From Saccharopolyspora galaxeae (GTDB lineage: Bacteria; Actinomycetota; Actinomycetes; Mycobacteriales; Pseudonocardiaceae), in the NCBI RefSeq assembly GCF_016526145.1, contig NZ_JADDUE010000004.1:186001-250000 (forward strand): 64,000 nucleotides of DNA. Reading direction: 5' to 3'. The notes beneath the pieces are model-generated. The model was not told the DNA's origin. It made no database searches and saw nothing but the letters and a program-made list of their open reading frames with translations. This document shows, in pieces, positions 44,155 through 53,002 of this stretch (position 1 is its first letter; the number at the start of each line of letters is the position of its first letter). A program made the translations under genes and the position numbers.

Positions 44155-45669
44155 TCAGTCGGCGGAGTCGTTCTTGCGCTTGGCCGACTTGGTCCCGGCG
44201 GAACGGGATCGGCCGGAGGACTTCGCGGGCGTCTTGGACTGCGACTTCGTGGACTTGGTGCTGCGCGAGCGGGTTTTCGCGGTCGTGCGCGTGCCGTTGG
44301 CCGTGCTGGAGGCCCCGGCGGGCGTGTCCGGCTCGCTGGAGTCCTCGGATCCGCTCGAGGTTTCGGCACCACTGGAAACCTGGGTGTCGTCGGAAACCTC
44401 GGGCTCGCCGGTGGCTCCGGAGCCGGCCTCCGACCCGGTGGTCACCTCCGAGGCATCGACCGTCTCGGGTTCCGCGGACTCGCGGGCTTGCTGTTCCTGC
44501 GTCTCCGAAACCTGCTCCGCGGAGGACGCCGCGTCCTGGTCCTCGACACCGGATTCCTCCGCAGCGGCGGGAAGTTCCGCTTCCGAGCGCACCAAGGAGA
44601 GCGCGGGCCGCGCGGGCTCGTCGGCCGGTTCGGGTTCCTCGGCCGCATCGGTGTTGCGCTGCGAACCGAACAGATCCGACTGCCCCGGGTCCTCGGCGCG
44701 CCGGGAGCGGGAAGCCACCCGGGCCGAACCGCGCGCCGCCTCCTGCCATTCACGCACCGCCCACCAAGCGATGTTCGGCACCGCGCCCGCACGGCCCTGC
44801 TCGGCGGAATCGCGCACCGGGGCGTCGGAGGCATCGCCGACCGCACGCTGCTGCGGCAGGTCCTCCGGATCCGCTTCCGGCCGCGCACCGCGGCGCCGCG
44901 AACCCGACGGGCGGTAGGAACGCCGCCTGGCCGAAGGGTCGCCGCGCCGGTAGCCGGAGTCCGCCCGCTTGCCCGAATCGAGCGCTTTGCCGACCAGGAA
45001 CAGCGCGTTGCGCCACAGCTTGCGGGACTTCACCGCCTGCTCCAGCTCACCGATGGTGGTCCGCACCAGCAGCTCGTCGGGCAGGCTGACCTTGTAGGCC
45101 ACCAGCACCGGCACGTCGTCGGAGTAGCCCCCGGCGCGCAGCTCCTCCACGAAGTGCCCGGCGCGGGAGGCGGGCAGCGTCACCGCCATCGTCGTGCCGT
45201 GCCGGGCGAACTCGCGCACCTGCTCGGATTCCGGTGTCGTGCCGCCGAGCCGGGTCAGCACCACCGACTGCGCGCTCTCCGGCGCGGTCAGCTCGCGGCC
45301 GACGGCGGCCGCGGCCGCGGTGAACCCGGCGACGCCGGGCACGATCTCGACTTCCAGGTCCATCCGGGTGCACGCGTCGTACTGCTGCTGCACCGCGCCC
45401 CACAGCGCCGGATCACCCGCGTGCAACCGGACCACGCGGAGCTTGTCCCGCTCGGCGCGCCGGTAGACCTCCACGGCCTGCTCGTGGTTGAGCTGCGAGG
45501 AGTCGATCAGCTCGACGTCGGCTGCGGCGTGTTCGCGCACGCACTCGGGCGCGAGCACGCTGGCGGACCACACCACGACATCGGCCTCGGCGATGCGCCG
45601 CGCCGCGCGGACCGTGATCAAGTCGGCCGCGCCGGGTCCGGCTCCGATGAACGAGATCCGCCCACTCAC
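44155..45669 (-). CDS. CobM/CbiF-type precorrin-4 methyltransferase, copy 2, with long charged tail
   Basis: Residues 1-245 form a complete tetrapyrrole methylase of CobM/CbiF type (FIGAGPGAADLITVRAA, LHAGDPALWGAV, PGVAGFTAAAAAVGRELT). About 255 further residues make a disordered tail: a basic stretch (RRRSYRPSGSRRRGARP), a Ser/Glu/Thr-rich acidic middle and a Lys/Ser-rich end (TKSAKRKND). Copy 1 has no tail. The tail could mediate protein contacts. The GTG has GGAGAG upstream. It lies 143 bp after cobB and probably in the same transcript. Confidence 0.85.
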   Translation of the reverse strand: MSGRISFIGAGPGAADLITVRAARRIAEADVVVWSASVLAPECVREHAAADVELIDSSQLNHEQAVEVYRRAERDKLRVVRLHAGDPALWGAVQQQYDACTRMDLEVEIVPGVAGFTAAAAAVGRELTAPESAQSVVLTRLGGTTPESEQVREFARHGTTMAVTLPASRAGHFVEELRAGGYSDDVPVLVAYKVSLPDELLVRTTIGELEQAVKSRKLWRNALFLVGKALDSGKRADSGYRRGDPSARRRSYRPSGSRRRGARPEADPEDLPQQRAVGDASDAPVRDSAEQGRAGAVPNIAWWAVREWQEAARGSARVASRSRRAEDPGQSDLFGSQRNTDAAEEPEPADEPARPALSLVRSEAELPAAAEESGVEDQDAASSAEQVSETQEQQARESAEPETVDASEVTTGSEAGSGATGEPEVSDDTQVSSGAETSSGSEDSSEPDTPAGASSTANGTRTTAKTRSRSTKSTKSQSKTPAKSSGRSRSAGTKSAKRKNDSAD

Positions 45670-45812
45670 TGTTGCTCTCCTCTTGTCGCCTCGCCGGTGC
45701 GCGGCCGCGGAACCGGGCCCGATCAGTCCACTGAGGACAATGCGCGGCCCGCCCGGGGTCACCCAGCGCAGCCGCGCAGCCGCAGAAACCGTACCTGGTG
45801 GTCGACCGGCGT

Positions 45813-47237
45813 TCACACTGCCGTGTCTGCATCCCCGGTGACCCGCTGCGAACAGGAGGCCACGAAGCGCGACACCAGCTCCGGCGCCCCGGCCGGGTGA
45901 GTGTGCAAGTAGGAGGCGTGCAGCCCGCCGCGCACGAAACCCTCGGACACCGCCGTGCCCGCACGCCAGTACCAGGCAGGCTCGGGGCCGCTGCCCGGCT
46001 GCAGCCTGGTGCGGTGGAATTCGTGCCCGTTGAGCCGGAAACCGCGCTGGCACAACGGCGAGTCCGTGGCCGCGACCGCCTCGCGGTAGCCCAGCGTCAG
46101 CGTCGGGGACATCTCCGCACGCGCGGGCAGCACCCCGCACAGCGGATGACCGTCCAGCTCCTCGGCGAGGTAGAGCAGCCCGCCGCACTCGGCGTGGATC
46201 GGCGCCCCGGTCTCGGCGAAGCGGGTGATCTCCGCGCGCAGCGCGGAGTTCGCGGACAGCTCGGCCGCGTGCTGCTCCGGAAATCCACCCGGGAGCACCA
46301 GTCCGCGAGTTCCCTCCGGCAGCCGCTCGTCGCGCAGCGGGTCGAGCACCGCGACCTCGGCGCCCGCCGCGGTCAGCAGCTCGACGTGCTCGGTGTAGGC
46401 GAAGGTGAACGCCGGACCGCCGGCGACCGCGATCACCGGCCGGGACGCCAGATCCGCGCCTGGCCGATCCGCACCGGGCCGATCCGCCGGCGCGGCGACC
46501 TCGTCCGCGGGCCGCCACGGCTCGTCCGGCAGCTCCGGCGCTTCGCGGGCCAGCCGGATCACCGCGTCCAGATCCACGCCTGCTTCCACGGCGTCGGTCA
46601 TCGCGTCCACGGCCTCGGACGCGGCGCCGCCGTGCTCCGCGGCCGTGATCAGGCCCAGGTGCCGCGACGGCACGCTCAGCCCGTCCGTGCGCCCCAGCAC
46701 GCCCAGCACCGGCAGCCCCACCGATTCCGCCGCGTCCCGCAGCACCTGTTCGTGCCGGTCCGAGCCCACCTGGTTGAGGATCACCCCGGCCAGCCGCACT
46801 CCCGGCTGGAAGCTGCGGAACCCGTGCAGCAGCGCGGCGAGGCTCTGGCTCTGCCCGCGGGCATCCACGACCAGCACGACCGGAGCCCGCAGCAGGTCCG
46901 CGACCTGTGCGGTGGAACCGAACGCGGGCCCGTCCGCGCCCGCGTCGAGCTTGCCGTCGAAAAGCCCCATCACGCCTTCGGCCACCGCGATGTCCGCGCC
47001 CGCGCTGCCGTGCCGGAACAACGGCGCGATCCGCTGCTGCCCGACCAGCACCGGATCCAGGTTCCGCCCCGGCAGCCCGGCCGCCACCCGGTGGTAGCCG
47101 GGGTCGATGTAGTCCGGGCCGACCTTGAACGGCGCCACCCGCAGCGACCGGCGGCGCAGCGCGCCGAGCAGGCCGGTCGCCACCGTCGTCTTGCCCTGCC
47201 CGGAACCGGGCGCGGCGATGACGACCCGCGGGCTCAC
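45813..47237 (-). CDS. cobB: Hydrogenobyrinic/cobyrinic acid a,c-diamide synthase
   Basis: CobB/CbiA amidates the a and c carboxylates with ATP and glutamine. The 474-residue protein has the N-terminal P-loop APGSGQGKTT, DYIDPGYHRVAAG near residue 42, EGVMGLFDG, and the C-terminal class I-like amidotransferase with the nucleophile Cys in HAECGGLLYLAEEL near residue 345. The linker contains a short RPGAD repeat. The GTG overlaps the cobO stop (GTGA), fixing the start. The order ChlID-cobO-cobB matches M. tuberculosis Rv2850c-Rv2848c. Confidence 0.96.
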   Translation of the reverse strand: MSPRVVIAAPGSGQGKTTVATGLLGALRRRSLRVAPFKVGPDYIDPGYHRVAAGLPGRNLDPVLVGQQRIAPLFRHGSAGADIAVAEGVMGLFDGKLDAGADGPAFGSTAQVADLLRAPVVLVVDARGQSQSLAALLHGFRSFQPGVRLAGVILNQVGSDRHEQVLRDAAESVGLPVLGVLGRTDGLSVPSRHLGLITAAEHGGAASEAVDAMTDAVEAGVDLDAVIRLAREAPELPDEPWRPADEVAAPADRPGADRPGADLASRPVIAVAGGPAFTFAYTEHVELLTAAGAEVAVLDPLRDERLPEGTRGLVLPGGFPEQHAAELSANSALRAEITRFAETGAPIHAECGGLLYLAEELDGHPLCGVLPARAEMSPTLTLGYREAVAATDSPLCQRGFRLNGHEFHRTRLQPGSGPEPAWYWRAGTAVSEGFVRGGLHASYLHTHPAGAPELVSRFVASCSQRVTGDADTAV

Positions 47238-47848
47238 CACTCGATGCCCTTCTGGCCCTTCTGCCCGGTGTCCATCGGATGCTTGATCTTGCCGGTCTCC
47301 AGCACCAGGTCGGCGGCCTCGACGAGTTCCGGCGGCGCGTTCCGGCCGGTGATCACCACGTGCTGGTGGCCGGGCCGGTCCTGCAGCGTCGAAACCACTT
47401 CGGCGACGTCGACCCAGCCCCAGTGCAGCGGATACGTGAACTCGTCCAGCACGTACATGCCGTGCCGCTGCTCGCCCAGCCGGCGCGCGATCTCGTGCCA
47501 GCCCTCCAGCGCGGCCTCGGCGTGGTCCTGTTCGGTGCCCTGCTTGCGGGCCCACGACCAGCCTTCGCCCATCTTGTGCCACTCGACCGGCCCGCCTTCA
47601 CCGGTTTCGGAGTGCAGCCGCCCGAGGGCGCGGAACGCGTTCTCCTCGCCGACCTTCCACTTGGCGGACTTGACGAACTGGAAGACCCCGACCGGCCAGC
47701 CCTGGTTCCACGCGCGCAGCGCCATGCCGAACGCGCTGGTGGACTTGCCCTTCATCTCGCCGGTGTGCACGACCAGCAGCGGGCGGTTGCGGCGTTGGCG
47801 GGTGGTCAGCCCGTCGTCCGGGACGGTCGATGGTTTTCCCTGCGGCAT
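47234..47848 (-). CDS. cobO: Cob(I)yrinic acid a,c-diamide adenosyltransferase
   Basis: CobO attaches the adenosyl ligand to cobalt using ATP. The 204-residue length is typical of the CobA/CobO/BtuR family. The P-loop VHTGEMKGKSTSAFG near residue 27, FQFVKSAKWKVGEE, VLDEFTYPLHWGWV near residue 132 and VVITGRNAPPEL are all present. It is first of cobO-cobB, with a 386-bp gap to the chelatase gene that may hold its own promoter. Confidence 0.96.
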   Translation of the reverse strand: MPQGKPSTVPDDGLTTRQRRNRPLLVVHTGEMKGKSTSAFGMALRAWNQGWPVGVFQFVKSAKWKVGEENAFRALGRLHSETGEGGPVEWHKMGEGWSWARKQGTEQDHAEAALEGWHEIARRLGEQRHGMYVLDEFTYPLHWGWVDVAEVVSTLQDRPGHQHVVITGRNAPPELVEAADLVLETGKIKHPMDTGQKGQKGIEW

Positions 47849-48234
47849 GGCCCGAGCCTAAGCCACGGCGCGGCCGAGATCGCAGGACCAGCTCGGCGGA
47901 GTGCGCCGGAACACCGTTGCGCGCGCAACCGGCCGAGGTCGCAGAGCGGCCCGGCACACTGCAACCGGCGACGCACCCGTTGCACCGCGCCCGAACGGCC
48001 TCGGCGACGAAATCGTTTGCCCGGATTCCACCGGTACGCCGCGGGATTGCGGCTGGTGCGCGAGATTCGCCGAGGTGCGTAGAAAGCACCCCCGCGCTCA
48101 ACCGACCTGGGGGTCATCGGGAGCGCGAGGGCGCCTCGTGGTCCACCCCTGGGGGTCAGGTGGACGAAGAACACCTTACCAAGTTCGCCGGGATATTCCT
48201 ACACCTGCCCGCGCGTGTTGTGACCGAATCGGAA
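47849..48234. other. Gap between the chelatase gene and cobO with a direct repeat
   Basis: No gene is supported here. Two identical CTGGGGGTCA 10-mers (48107-48116 and 48149-48158) are 42 bp apart, about four helical turns, which suits cooperative binding of a regulator or is chance in GC-rich DNA. Open frames on the minus strand are Arg-rich shadows. The cobO promoter should be in this gap. Confidence 0.35.
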
Positions 48235-50373
48235 TCAGGCGGCCTTTGCCACGCCGTCGCGGGCCGCGCGCACCACTCCAGCGACCGCGTCCGCGGAGAG
48301 CTCCTCGAGCCGCAGGCAGGCCCCGCCGAGCGCGGTGGCGAGCTGCCCGGCCAAGCCGAGCCGGACCATGCCCTGCTCGCAGTCGACGACCACCGAAGCC
48401 ACTCCGAGCCCGGCCAGCAATCCGGCCGCACGCAACGAATCCCGCACCGCGCGCTGCGCGCCGGAGCGCCCACCGCCGGCCGCTTCACCGGCCGGAATCG
48501 TGGCCTTGCCGTCGGTGAGCAGCACCAGCAGCGGGCGCCTGCGCGGGTCCCGGGTGCGTTCGGTCTGCACCACCTTGCGGACTTTCAGCAGGCCGTCGGC
48601 CAGCGGAGTGCGGCCGCCGGTGCGCAGATCGCGCATCCGGGAGGCGGCGATCTCCACCGACGAGGTCGGCGGCAGCGCCAGTTCCGCGGCACCGGCGCGG
48701 AACGTCACCACGCCCACTTTGTCGCGCCGCTGGTAGGCGTCCCGCAGCAGGGACAGCACCGCGCCGCTGACCGCGGACATCCGCTCCCTGGCGGCCATCG
48801 AGCCGGAGGCGTCCACGGCGAACAGCACCAGGTTGCCCTCGCGGCCTTCGCGCACCGACCGGCGGACGTCTTCCTGGTGCAGCACGAGTCCCGGGCCGCT
48901 GCGCCCGCGCGCGAGCTGGTGCGGGGCGGCGGCGGTCAGCGTGGCGGGCAGGTGCACGCCATTTCCGTCCACTGTGGAGGAACGGATGGTCTGGCCGGTG
49001 CGGGAGCGCGCGCGGGAACGGCGGCCGGGCGCGCCTTCGCCGACCCCGGGGACTTCCAGCAGTCGGGCGCGGAAGGCCGGAGCGGGCGCGGCGGGCGGCT
49101 TGCCCGCGGGCGCCGGGCCGTTGCCGCCGGATTTCTCCTGCTGCTGCCCGTTCTGCTGATCAGCAGCGCTCTCCGGCGGCTGCTGGGCTTGTCCGCCACC
49201 GGGACCGTCCGGGCCGTCGTCCGGACCGCCGTCCGGAGATCCGCCGCCCGGCCCGTCGTCCGGTCCGTCCGGCGGTTCGTCGTCGCCCGAATCCCCAGCG
49301 TCGCCCGAATCCCCAGCGTCCCCGGAGTCGTCGCCCGAGTCCTCGGCGTGCTCCGCGGCATCGGACAGCGCCTGCTGCAACTGCTCCTCGTCCACACCCG
49401 GCTCGTCGAACGGATCGCGGCGCCGCCGGTGCGGCAGCGCCAGCCGGGAGCCCGCCTCGACGTCGACCTCCTCGACCGCGTCCGCACCGCGCCAAGCGGC
49501 GTGCGCGACAGCGGTGCGGGCCAGCACCAGGTCCGCGCGCATCCCGTCCACGTCGAACGCCGCGCACAGCGCGGAGATCCGGCGCAGCTCGGAATCCGGC
49601 AGCACCACCGACTCGACGCGGGCGCGGGCGGCCGCGATCCGCTCGGCCAGCTCGGCGTCCTGCTCGGCCCACTGCTGCGCGAAACCCGCCGGGTCGGCCT
49701 CGAACTCGAGCCGCCGCCGCACCACCTCGGTGCGCGTGGCTACCTCCCGCGAAGCCGAGACCTGCACGGTGAGGCCGAAGCGGTCCAGCAGCTGCGGACG
49801 CAGCTCACCTTCCTCCGGGTTCATCGTGCCGACCAGCAGGAACGAGGCGGCGTGCGTGATGGACACGCCTTCCCGCTCGACGTGCGCGCGCCCCATCGCC
49901 GCCGCGTCCAGCAGCAGGTCCACCAGGTGGTCGTGCAGCAGGTTGACCTCGTCGACGTAGAGCACTCCGCGGTGCGCGGCGGCCAGCAGACCCGGTTGGT
50001 AGGCCCGGACTCCCTCGGTCAGCGCCTTCTCCAAGTCCAGCGACCCCACCAGCCGGTCCTCGGTGGCCCCGACCGGCAGTTCCACCAGCTCGGCGGACCG
50101 CTGCTCGGCGGCCGTCGCCGCGTGCGGGCCGTCCGGGCACTCCGGGTCGGGTTGCTGCGGGGAGCAGCCGAACCGGCAGTCCGGGACCACGTCCAGCGCG
50201 GGCAGCAGCGCAGCCAGCGCACGGACCACAGTGGACTTCGCGGTGCCCTTCTCGCCGCGCACCAGCACGCCGCCGATGCGCGGGTGCACCGCGTTGAGCA
50301 GCAGAGCCAGCCGCAGGTCGTCGTGCCCGACCACGGCGGAGAACGGAAAGCGCGCCCTCGCGGGAGCAGTCAT
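48235..50373 (-). CDS. ChlI-ChlD fusion chelatase, probable CobN partner
   Basis: This 712-residue protein joins a ChlI-type AAA+ ATPase (residues about 1-330; Walker [35 protein letters not shown]) to a VWA domain (about 520-712; MIDAS motif VDASGSMAA). A linker rich in Asp, Gly, Pro and Gln carries 18-bp DNA repeats. In actinobacteria this protein is thought to replace CobS/CobT in cobalt insertion with CobN, although the family is often named magnesium chelatase. A cobalamin riboswitch precedes it. AAGGAA lies eight bases before the ATG within a short self-complementary sequence. Confidence 0.9.
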   Translation of the reverse strand: MTAPARARFPFSAVVGHDDLRLALLLNAVHPRIGGVLVRGEKGTAKSTVVRALAALLPALDVVPDCRFGCSPQQPDPECPDGPHAATAAEQRSAELVELPVGATEDRLVGSLDLEKALTEGVRAYQPGLLAAAHRGVLYVDEVNLLHDHLVDLLLDAAAMGRAHVEREGVSITHAASFLLVGTMNPEEGELRPQLLDRFGLTVQVSASREVATRTEVVRRRLEFEADPAGFAQQWAEQDAELAERIAAARARVESVVLPDSELRRISALCAAFDVDGMRADLVLARTAVAHAAWRGADAVEEVDVEAGSRLALPHRRRRDPFDEPGVDEEQLQQALSDAAEHAEDSGDDSGDAGDSGDAGDSGDDEPPDGPDDGPGGGSPDGGPDDGPDGPGGGQAQQPPESAADQQNGQQQEKSGGNGPAPAGKPPAAPAPAFRARLLEVPGVGEGAPGRRSRARSRTGQTIRSSTVDGNGVHLPATLTAAAPHQLARGRSGPGLVLHQEDVRRSVREGREGNLVLFAVDASGSMAARERMSAVSGAVLSLLRDAYQRRDKVGVVTFRAGAAELALPPTSSVEIAASRMRDLRTGGRTPLADGLLKVRKVVQTERTRDPRRRPLLVLLTDGKATIPAGEAAGGGRSGAQRAVRDSLRAAGLLAGLGVASVVVDCEQGMVRLGLAGQLATALGGACLRLEELSADAVAGVVRAARDGVAKAA

Positions 50374-50424
50374 GCCAGGAGTTCCTTCCTCGGGTCTCGG
50401 ACGCCCCGATGTCGGCTGTGCCGG

Positions 50425-50570
50425 GGCGAGGCAGTGTCCTGACTCCCGGATCCGCGCGGAACTTCCCCGGCCTTCCCAGGCGTCCCGGTGGCTCGCGAAG
50501 GGGACCCGCTCCCCGGTCACAGTGGCGCCGACCGTGCCGGACTCGCACCGGCTTCCTGACCTGCCCTGGC
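50425..50570 (-). ncRNA. Cobalamin riboswitch upstream of the ChlI-ChlD gene
   Basis: Read on the minus strand, the B12-box core GGAAGCCGGTGCGAGTCC, the GCCACTGT element and the 3' GGGAGTCAGGACACTGCC element are present, closed by a GGCAG/CTGCC stem. Downstream, GCCCCG and CGGGGC form a hairpin and the AGGA ribosome site can pair with a nearby TCCT, which suggests translational control. It is smaller than the cobN riboswitch and lacks the duplicated 18-mer. Confidence 0.92.
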
Positions 50571-50630
50571 TGGGACCAGCGAGCATCGTCGCAGATCAGC
50601 CGATGCCGAGGAACCTCGCTGCGGCAGCGA

Positions 50631-51092
50631 TCACGCCGGGCAGCGCAACATGTCGATGTGCGCGATGCCGTCTTCGAGGTACTCCTCACCGGAGGGCTCG
50701 AAGCCGAACGGGCGGTAGAACTCCAGCACCCGGGTCTGCGCCGAGAGCACCGCGGGCGAACTGCGCACCTCGGCGAGCGCCGCGCGCATCAGCTTCGCGC
50801 CGAGCCCCATCCCCCGGGCGTTCTTCGCGGTGGCCACCCGGCCGATCCGGAAACCGCCACCGGCGTCCTCCAGCAGCCGCAGGTAGCCGAGCACGTAGCC
50901 GTCGGCCGAGTCGATCCAGAAGTGCCGGGTGCGGCTGTCCAAGTCTCGGCCATCGAGCTCGGCGTAGGGGCATTGCTGCTCGACCACGAACACGTCCACC
51001 CGCAGGCGCAGCAGTCTGTAGAAGTCCTCGGCGTCGAGGTCGGCCGTGTAGGCGCGTTGCACAGCGGTGGCAAGCGGTTGCAGCGTCACCAC
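50631..51092 (-). CDS. ElaA-like GNAT acetyltransferase
   Basis: This 153-residue GNAT protein has LRVDVFVVEQQCPYAELDGRD split over residues 29-50, the ElaA signature, and the acetyl-CoA pyrophosphate loop in RVATAKNARGMGLGAKLM near residue 86. Substrate unknown. M. tuberculosis has a GNAT gene (Rv2851c) at the same place next to the chelatase gene, so the pairing is conserved. The riboswitch of the chelatase gene lies just downstream of this gene. Confidence 0.87.
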   Translation of the reverse strand: MVTLQPLATAVQRAYTADLDAEDFYRLLRLRVDVFVVEQQCPYAELDGRDLDSRTRHFWIDSADGYVLGYLRLLEDAGGGFRIGRVATAKNARGMGLGAKLMRAALAEVRSSPAVLSAQTRVLEFYRPFGFEPSGEEYLEDGIAHIDMLRCPA

Positions 51093-51163
51093 TCCGGGAT
51101 ATCACACGCGGGCCGCGCGACCCGCATTCACCTGCGGCGAAGTAGTAAACGCCACTGTCGTCG

Positions 51164-52000
51164 TCACAGCTGCGACGCCATCTCGGCGGCGACACCGGAA
51201 ATCCGGGCGTAGACGCCGGGGGCGCCGGGGCGCCCGCATCCCGCGCCGTAGGAGACGACTCCCACCAGCCTGCCTTCGGCGACCAGCGGGCCACCGGAGT
51301 CGCCGGTGCACGCGTCCCGGCCGCCTTCGGGGAGTCCGGCGCAGACCATGGTCGTGCCGTCGTATTCCGGGTAGGTGTTGCGGCACTGCTCGTCGCTGTT
51401 GATCGGCACGTCGGCGGAGCGCAGTGTGTCCGAAGTGGACCCGTACTCGGTGGTGCGGCCCCAGCCGTAGACGCGGGCCGGAGTTCCGGGCCGGTAGGGC
51501 TCGACTTCTCCGGCCCCGGCCATCGGCAGCGGCGGCTGCGGCGCCGGAGCGGTCAGGGTCAGCACGGCGACGTCGTGGCCGTGGCCGACGTCCCGGAACT
51601 CGGGGTGCACCCAGACTTCGCGAACTTCCGAAACCGTCCCGGCGGAGGTGCGCAGATCTTCCCGCCCGGTCACCGCGCGCAGCTCTCCCACGGCGCGCGG
51701 CTGCGCGGTGGCGGTGTCGAAGGTGCAGTGCGCGGCGGTGACGACCTTGTCCGGGGCGACCAGCGTCCCGCCGCAGAACTGGTTGCCGTCCGGGTCGGTC
51801 AGCGCGACCGCCCAAGGCGCGGCCTCGATCCCGGTGCCCTCCCCGCCGACGACGCGTTCCTTGCCGCCGCCGGGTGTTTCGGCGGACGCGACCGGACTCA
51901 TCAGCGCCACGGCAGCGGCTCCCGCGGAGCACCCCGCGAACAGCCTTCGCAGCGGGAGCCGGAACTTGCGAGCGCTGCCGTTGAACACGTCGGCCTCCAT
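51164..52000 (-). CDS. Secreted trypsin-like serine protease 1
   Basis: This 278-residue chymotrypsin-fold (S1) protease has a signal peptide with a basic n-region, a hydrophobic core and a probable cleavage after ASA near residue 40. A short propeptide precedes the activation site R-VVGG. The catalytic triad is in VTAAHC, GHDVAVL and DACTGDSGGP. The Asp six residues before the catalytic Ser predicts cleavage after Arg/Lys. Six Cys fit three disulfides. It is a paralogue of the protease at 53003-53890. Confidence 0.92.
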   Translation of the reverse strand: MEADVFNGSARKFRLPLRRLFAGCSAGAAAVALMSPVASAETPGGGKERVVGGEGTGIEAAPWAVALTDPDGNQFCGGTLVAPDKVVTAAHCTFDTATAQPRAVGELRAVTGREDLRTSAGTVSEVREVWVHPEFRDVGHGHDVAVLTLTAPAPQPPLPMAGAGEVEPYRPGTPARVYGWGRTTEYGSTSDTLRSADVPINSDEQCRNTYPEYDGTTMVCAGLPEGGRDACTGDSGGPLVAEGRLVGVVSYGAGCGRPGAPGVYARISGVAAEMASQL

Positions 52001-52284
52001 GGTCGCGGGGATCTACGGCGGCACACCGTAGCGGCCCGGTCACGTAGAGGTCAGGAGGCTGAACTCACATCCAGACGGCAAAATTTTTCGTTAGTATGGT
52101 CATCGGCAGGAAAAAGAACGTCGATCAAGCTCTTCATCCACCGTTCATCCAGCCACTCATTTCGTTGATCCGGAGACCGCGACGATGCGGACTCCCGAGA
52201 TCACCCACGATCCGGTGAATCTTGCCCGGCGGCCGCGCGGCCCGCCGTGCCTTCGCGCGCCCGAGTAGGAGGAGCGAACCCGCC

Positions 52285-52908
52285 ATGCTGGACTTCACGA
52301 CGCTGCCTGCGTTCCTGCTCGCCAGTGCAGTAGTAGTGCTCACGCCCGGTGTGGACGCGTTCCTGCTGCTGCGGACCTCGCTGCGGCAGGGCACCGGAGC
52401 CGGGCTGCGGGCGCTGGCCGGCATCCACAGCGGCAGCATCGCGCAGGTCGCGCTGGTGATCTGCGGGCTCGGCGCGCTGATCACGAGCAACCCGGCGGTG
52501 CTGTCCACGCTGAAATGGGCGGGCGCGGCGTACCTCGTTTACCTGGCGGCGACGATCGTGCGCGGGCTGTGGCTGACGCGGAAGCGAAGCGGCGAAGAAC
52601 TCGGCGGCGGCGCCCCGGTGCGGCGGCCGTACCTGCAGGGGCTGCTGAGCAACATCACGAACCCCAAGATGCTGCTGTTCAGCCTCGCGTTCCTGCCGCA
52701 GTTCGTGGGCGGCGCCACCGCGCCGACGCTGCAACTGATCATGCTCGGCGCGGTGTTCCTGGTGGTGGCCGCGATCTGGGAGATCACCGTCGTGCTGGCC
52801 GCCGCGCGCATCGCCGACCGGCTGCGGCATCCGCGGGTGGCGCGCTCGCTGGACATGGTCAGCGCAGCCGCGTTCCTGACCATCTCGGTCGGCCTCGTCG
52901 CGAGCTGA
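52285..52908 (+). CDS. LysE/RhtB family exporter
   Basis: This 207-residue membrane protein has about six spans. VVLTPGVDAFLLLRTSLRQG near residue 16 and LLSNITNPKMLLFSLAFLPQFV near residue 116 are the LysE/RhtB landmarks (split here by function, with the NPK motif central). It exports amino acids or related compounds; the substrate is unknown. AGGAGGAG lies before the ATG. It sits between the two protease genes, its 3' end facing protease 2. Export of proteolysis-derived amino acids would be a speculative link. Confidence 0.87.
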   Translation: MLDFTTLPAFLLASAVVVLTPGVDAFLLLRTSLRQGTGAGLRALAGIHSGSIAQVALVICGLGALITSNPAVLSTLKWAGAAYLVYLAATIVRGLWLTRKRSGEELGGGAPVRRPYLQGLLSNITNPKMLLFSLAFLPQFVGGATAPTLQLIMLGAVFLVVAAIWEITVVLAAARIADRLRHPRVARSLDMVSAAAFLTISVGLVAS

Positions 52909-53002
52909 GCCGCTTCCGGCCGATTTCTCAGGCACCGCCCCGGAACATGCGAAGGCCGGGGCGCCCGGCGCGCGCCCCGGCCCTGCTCCGGCTGAACCCG
53001 GA

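Noticed and set aside
47806-48174. Minus-strand frame upstream of cobO
   Set aside because: Arg-rich, overlaps the cobO start and lacks a ribosome site; it looks like a shadow.
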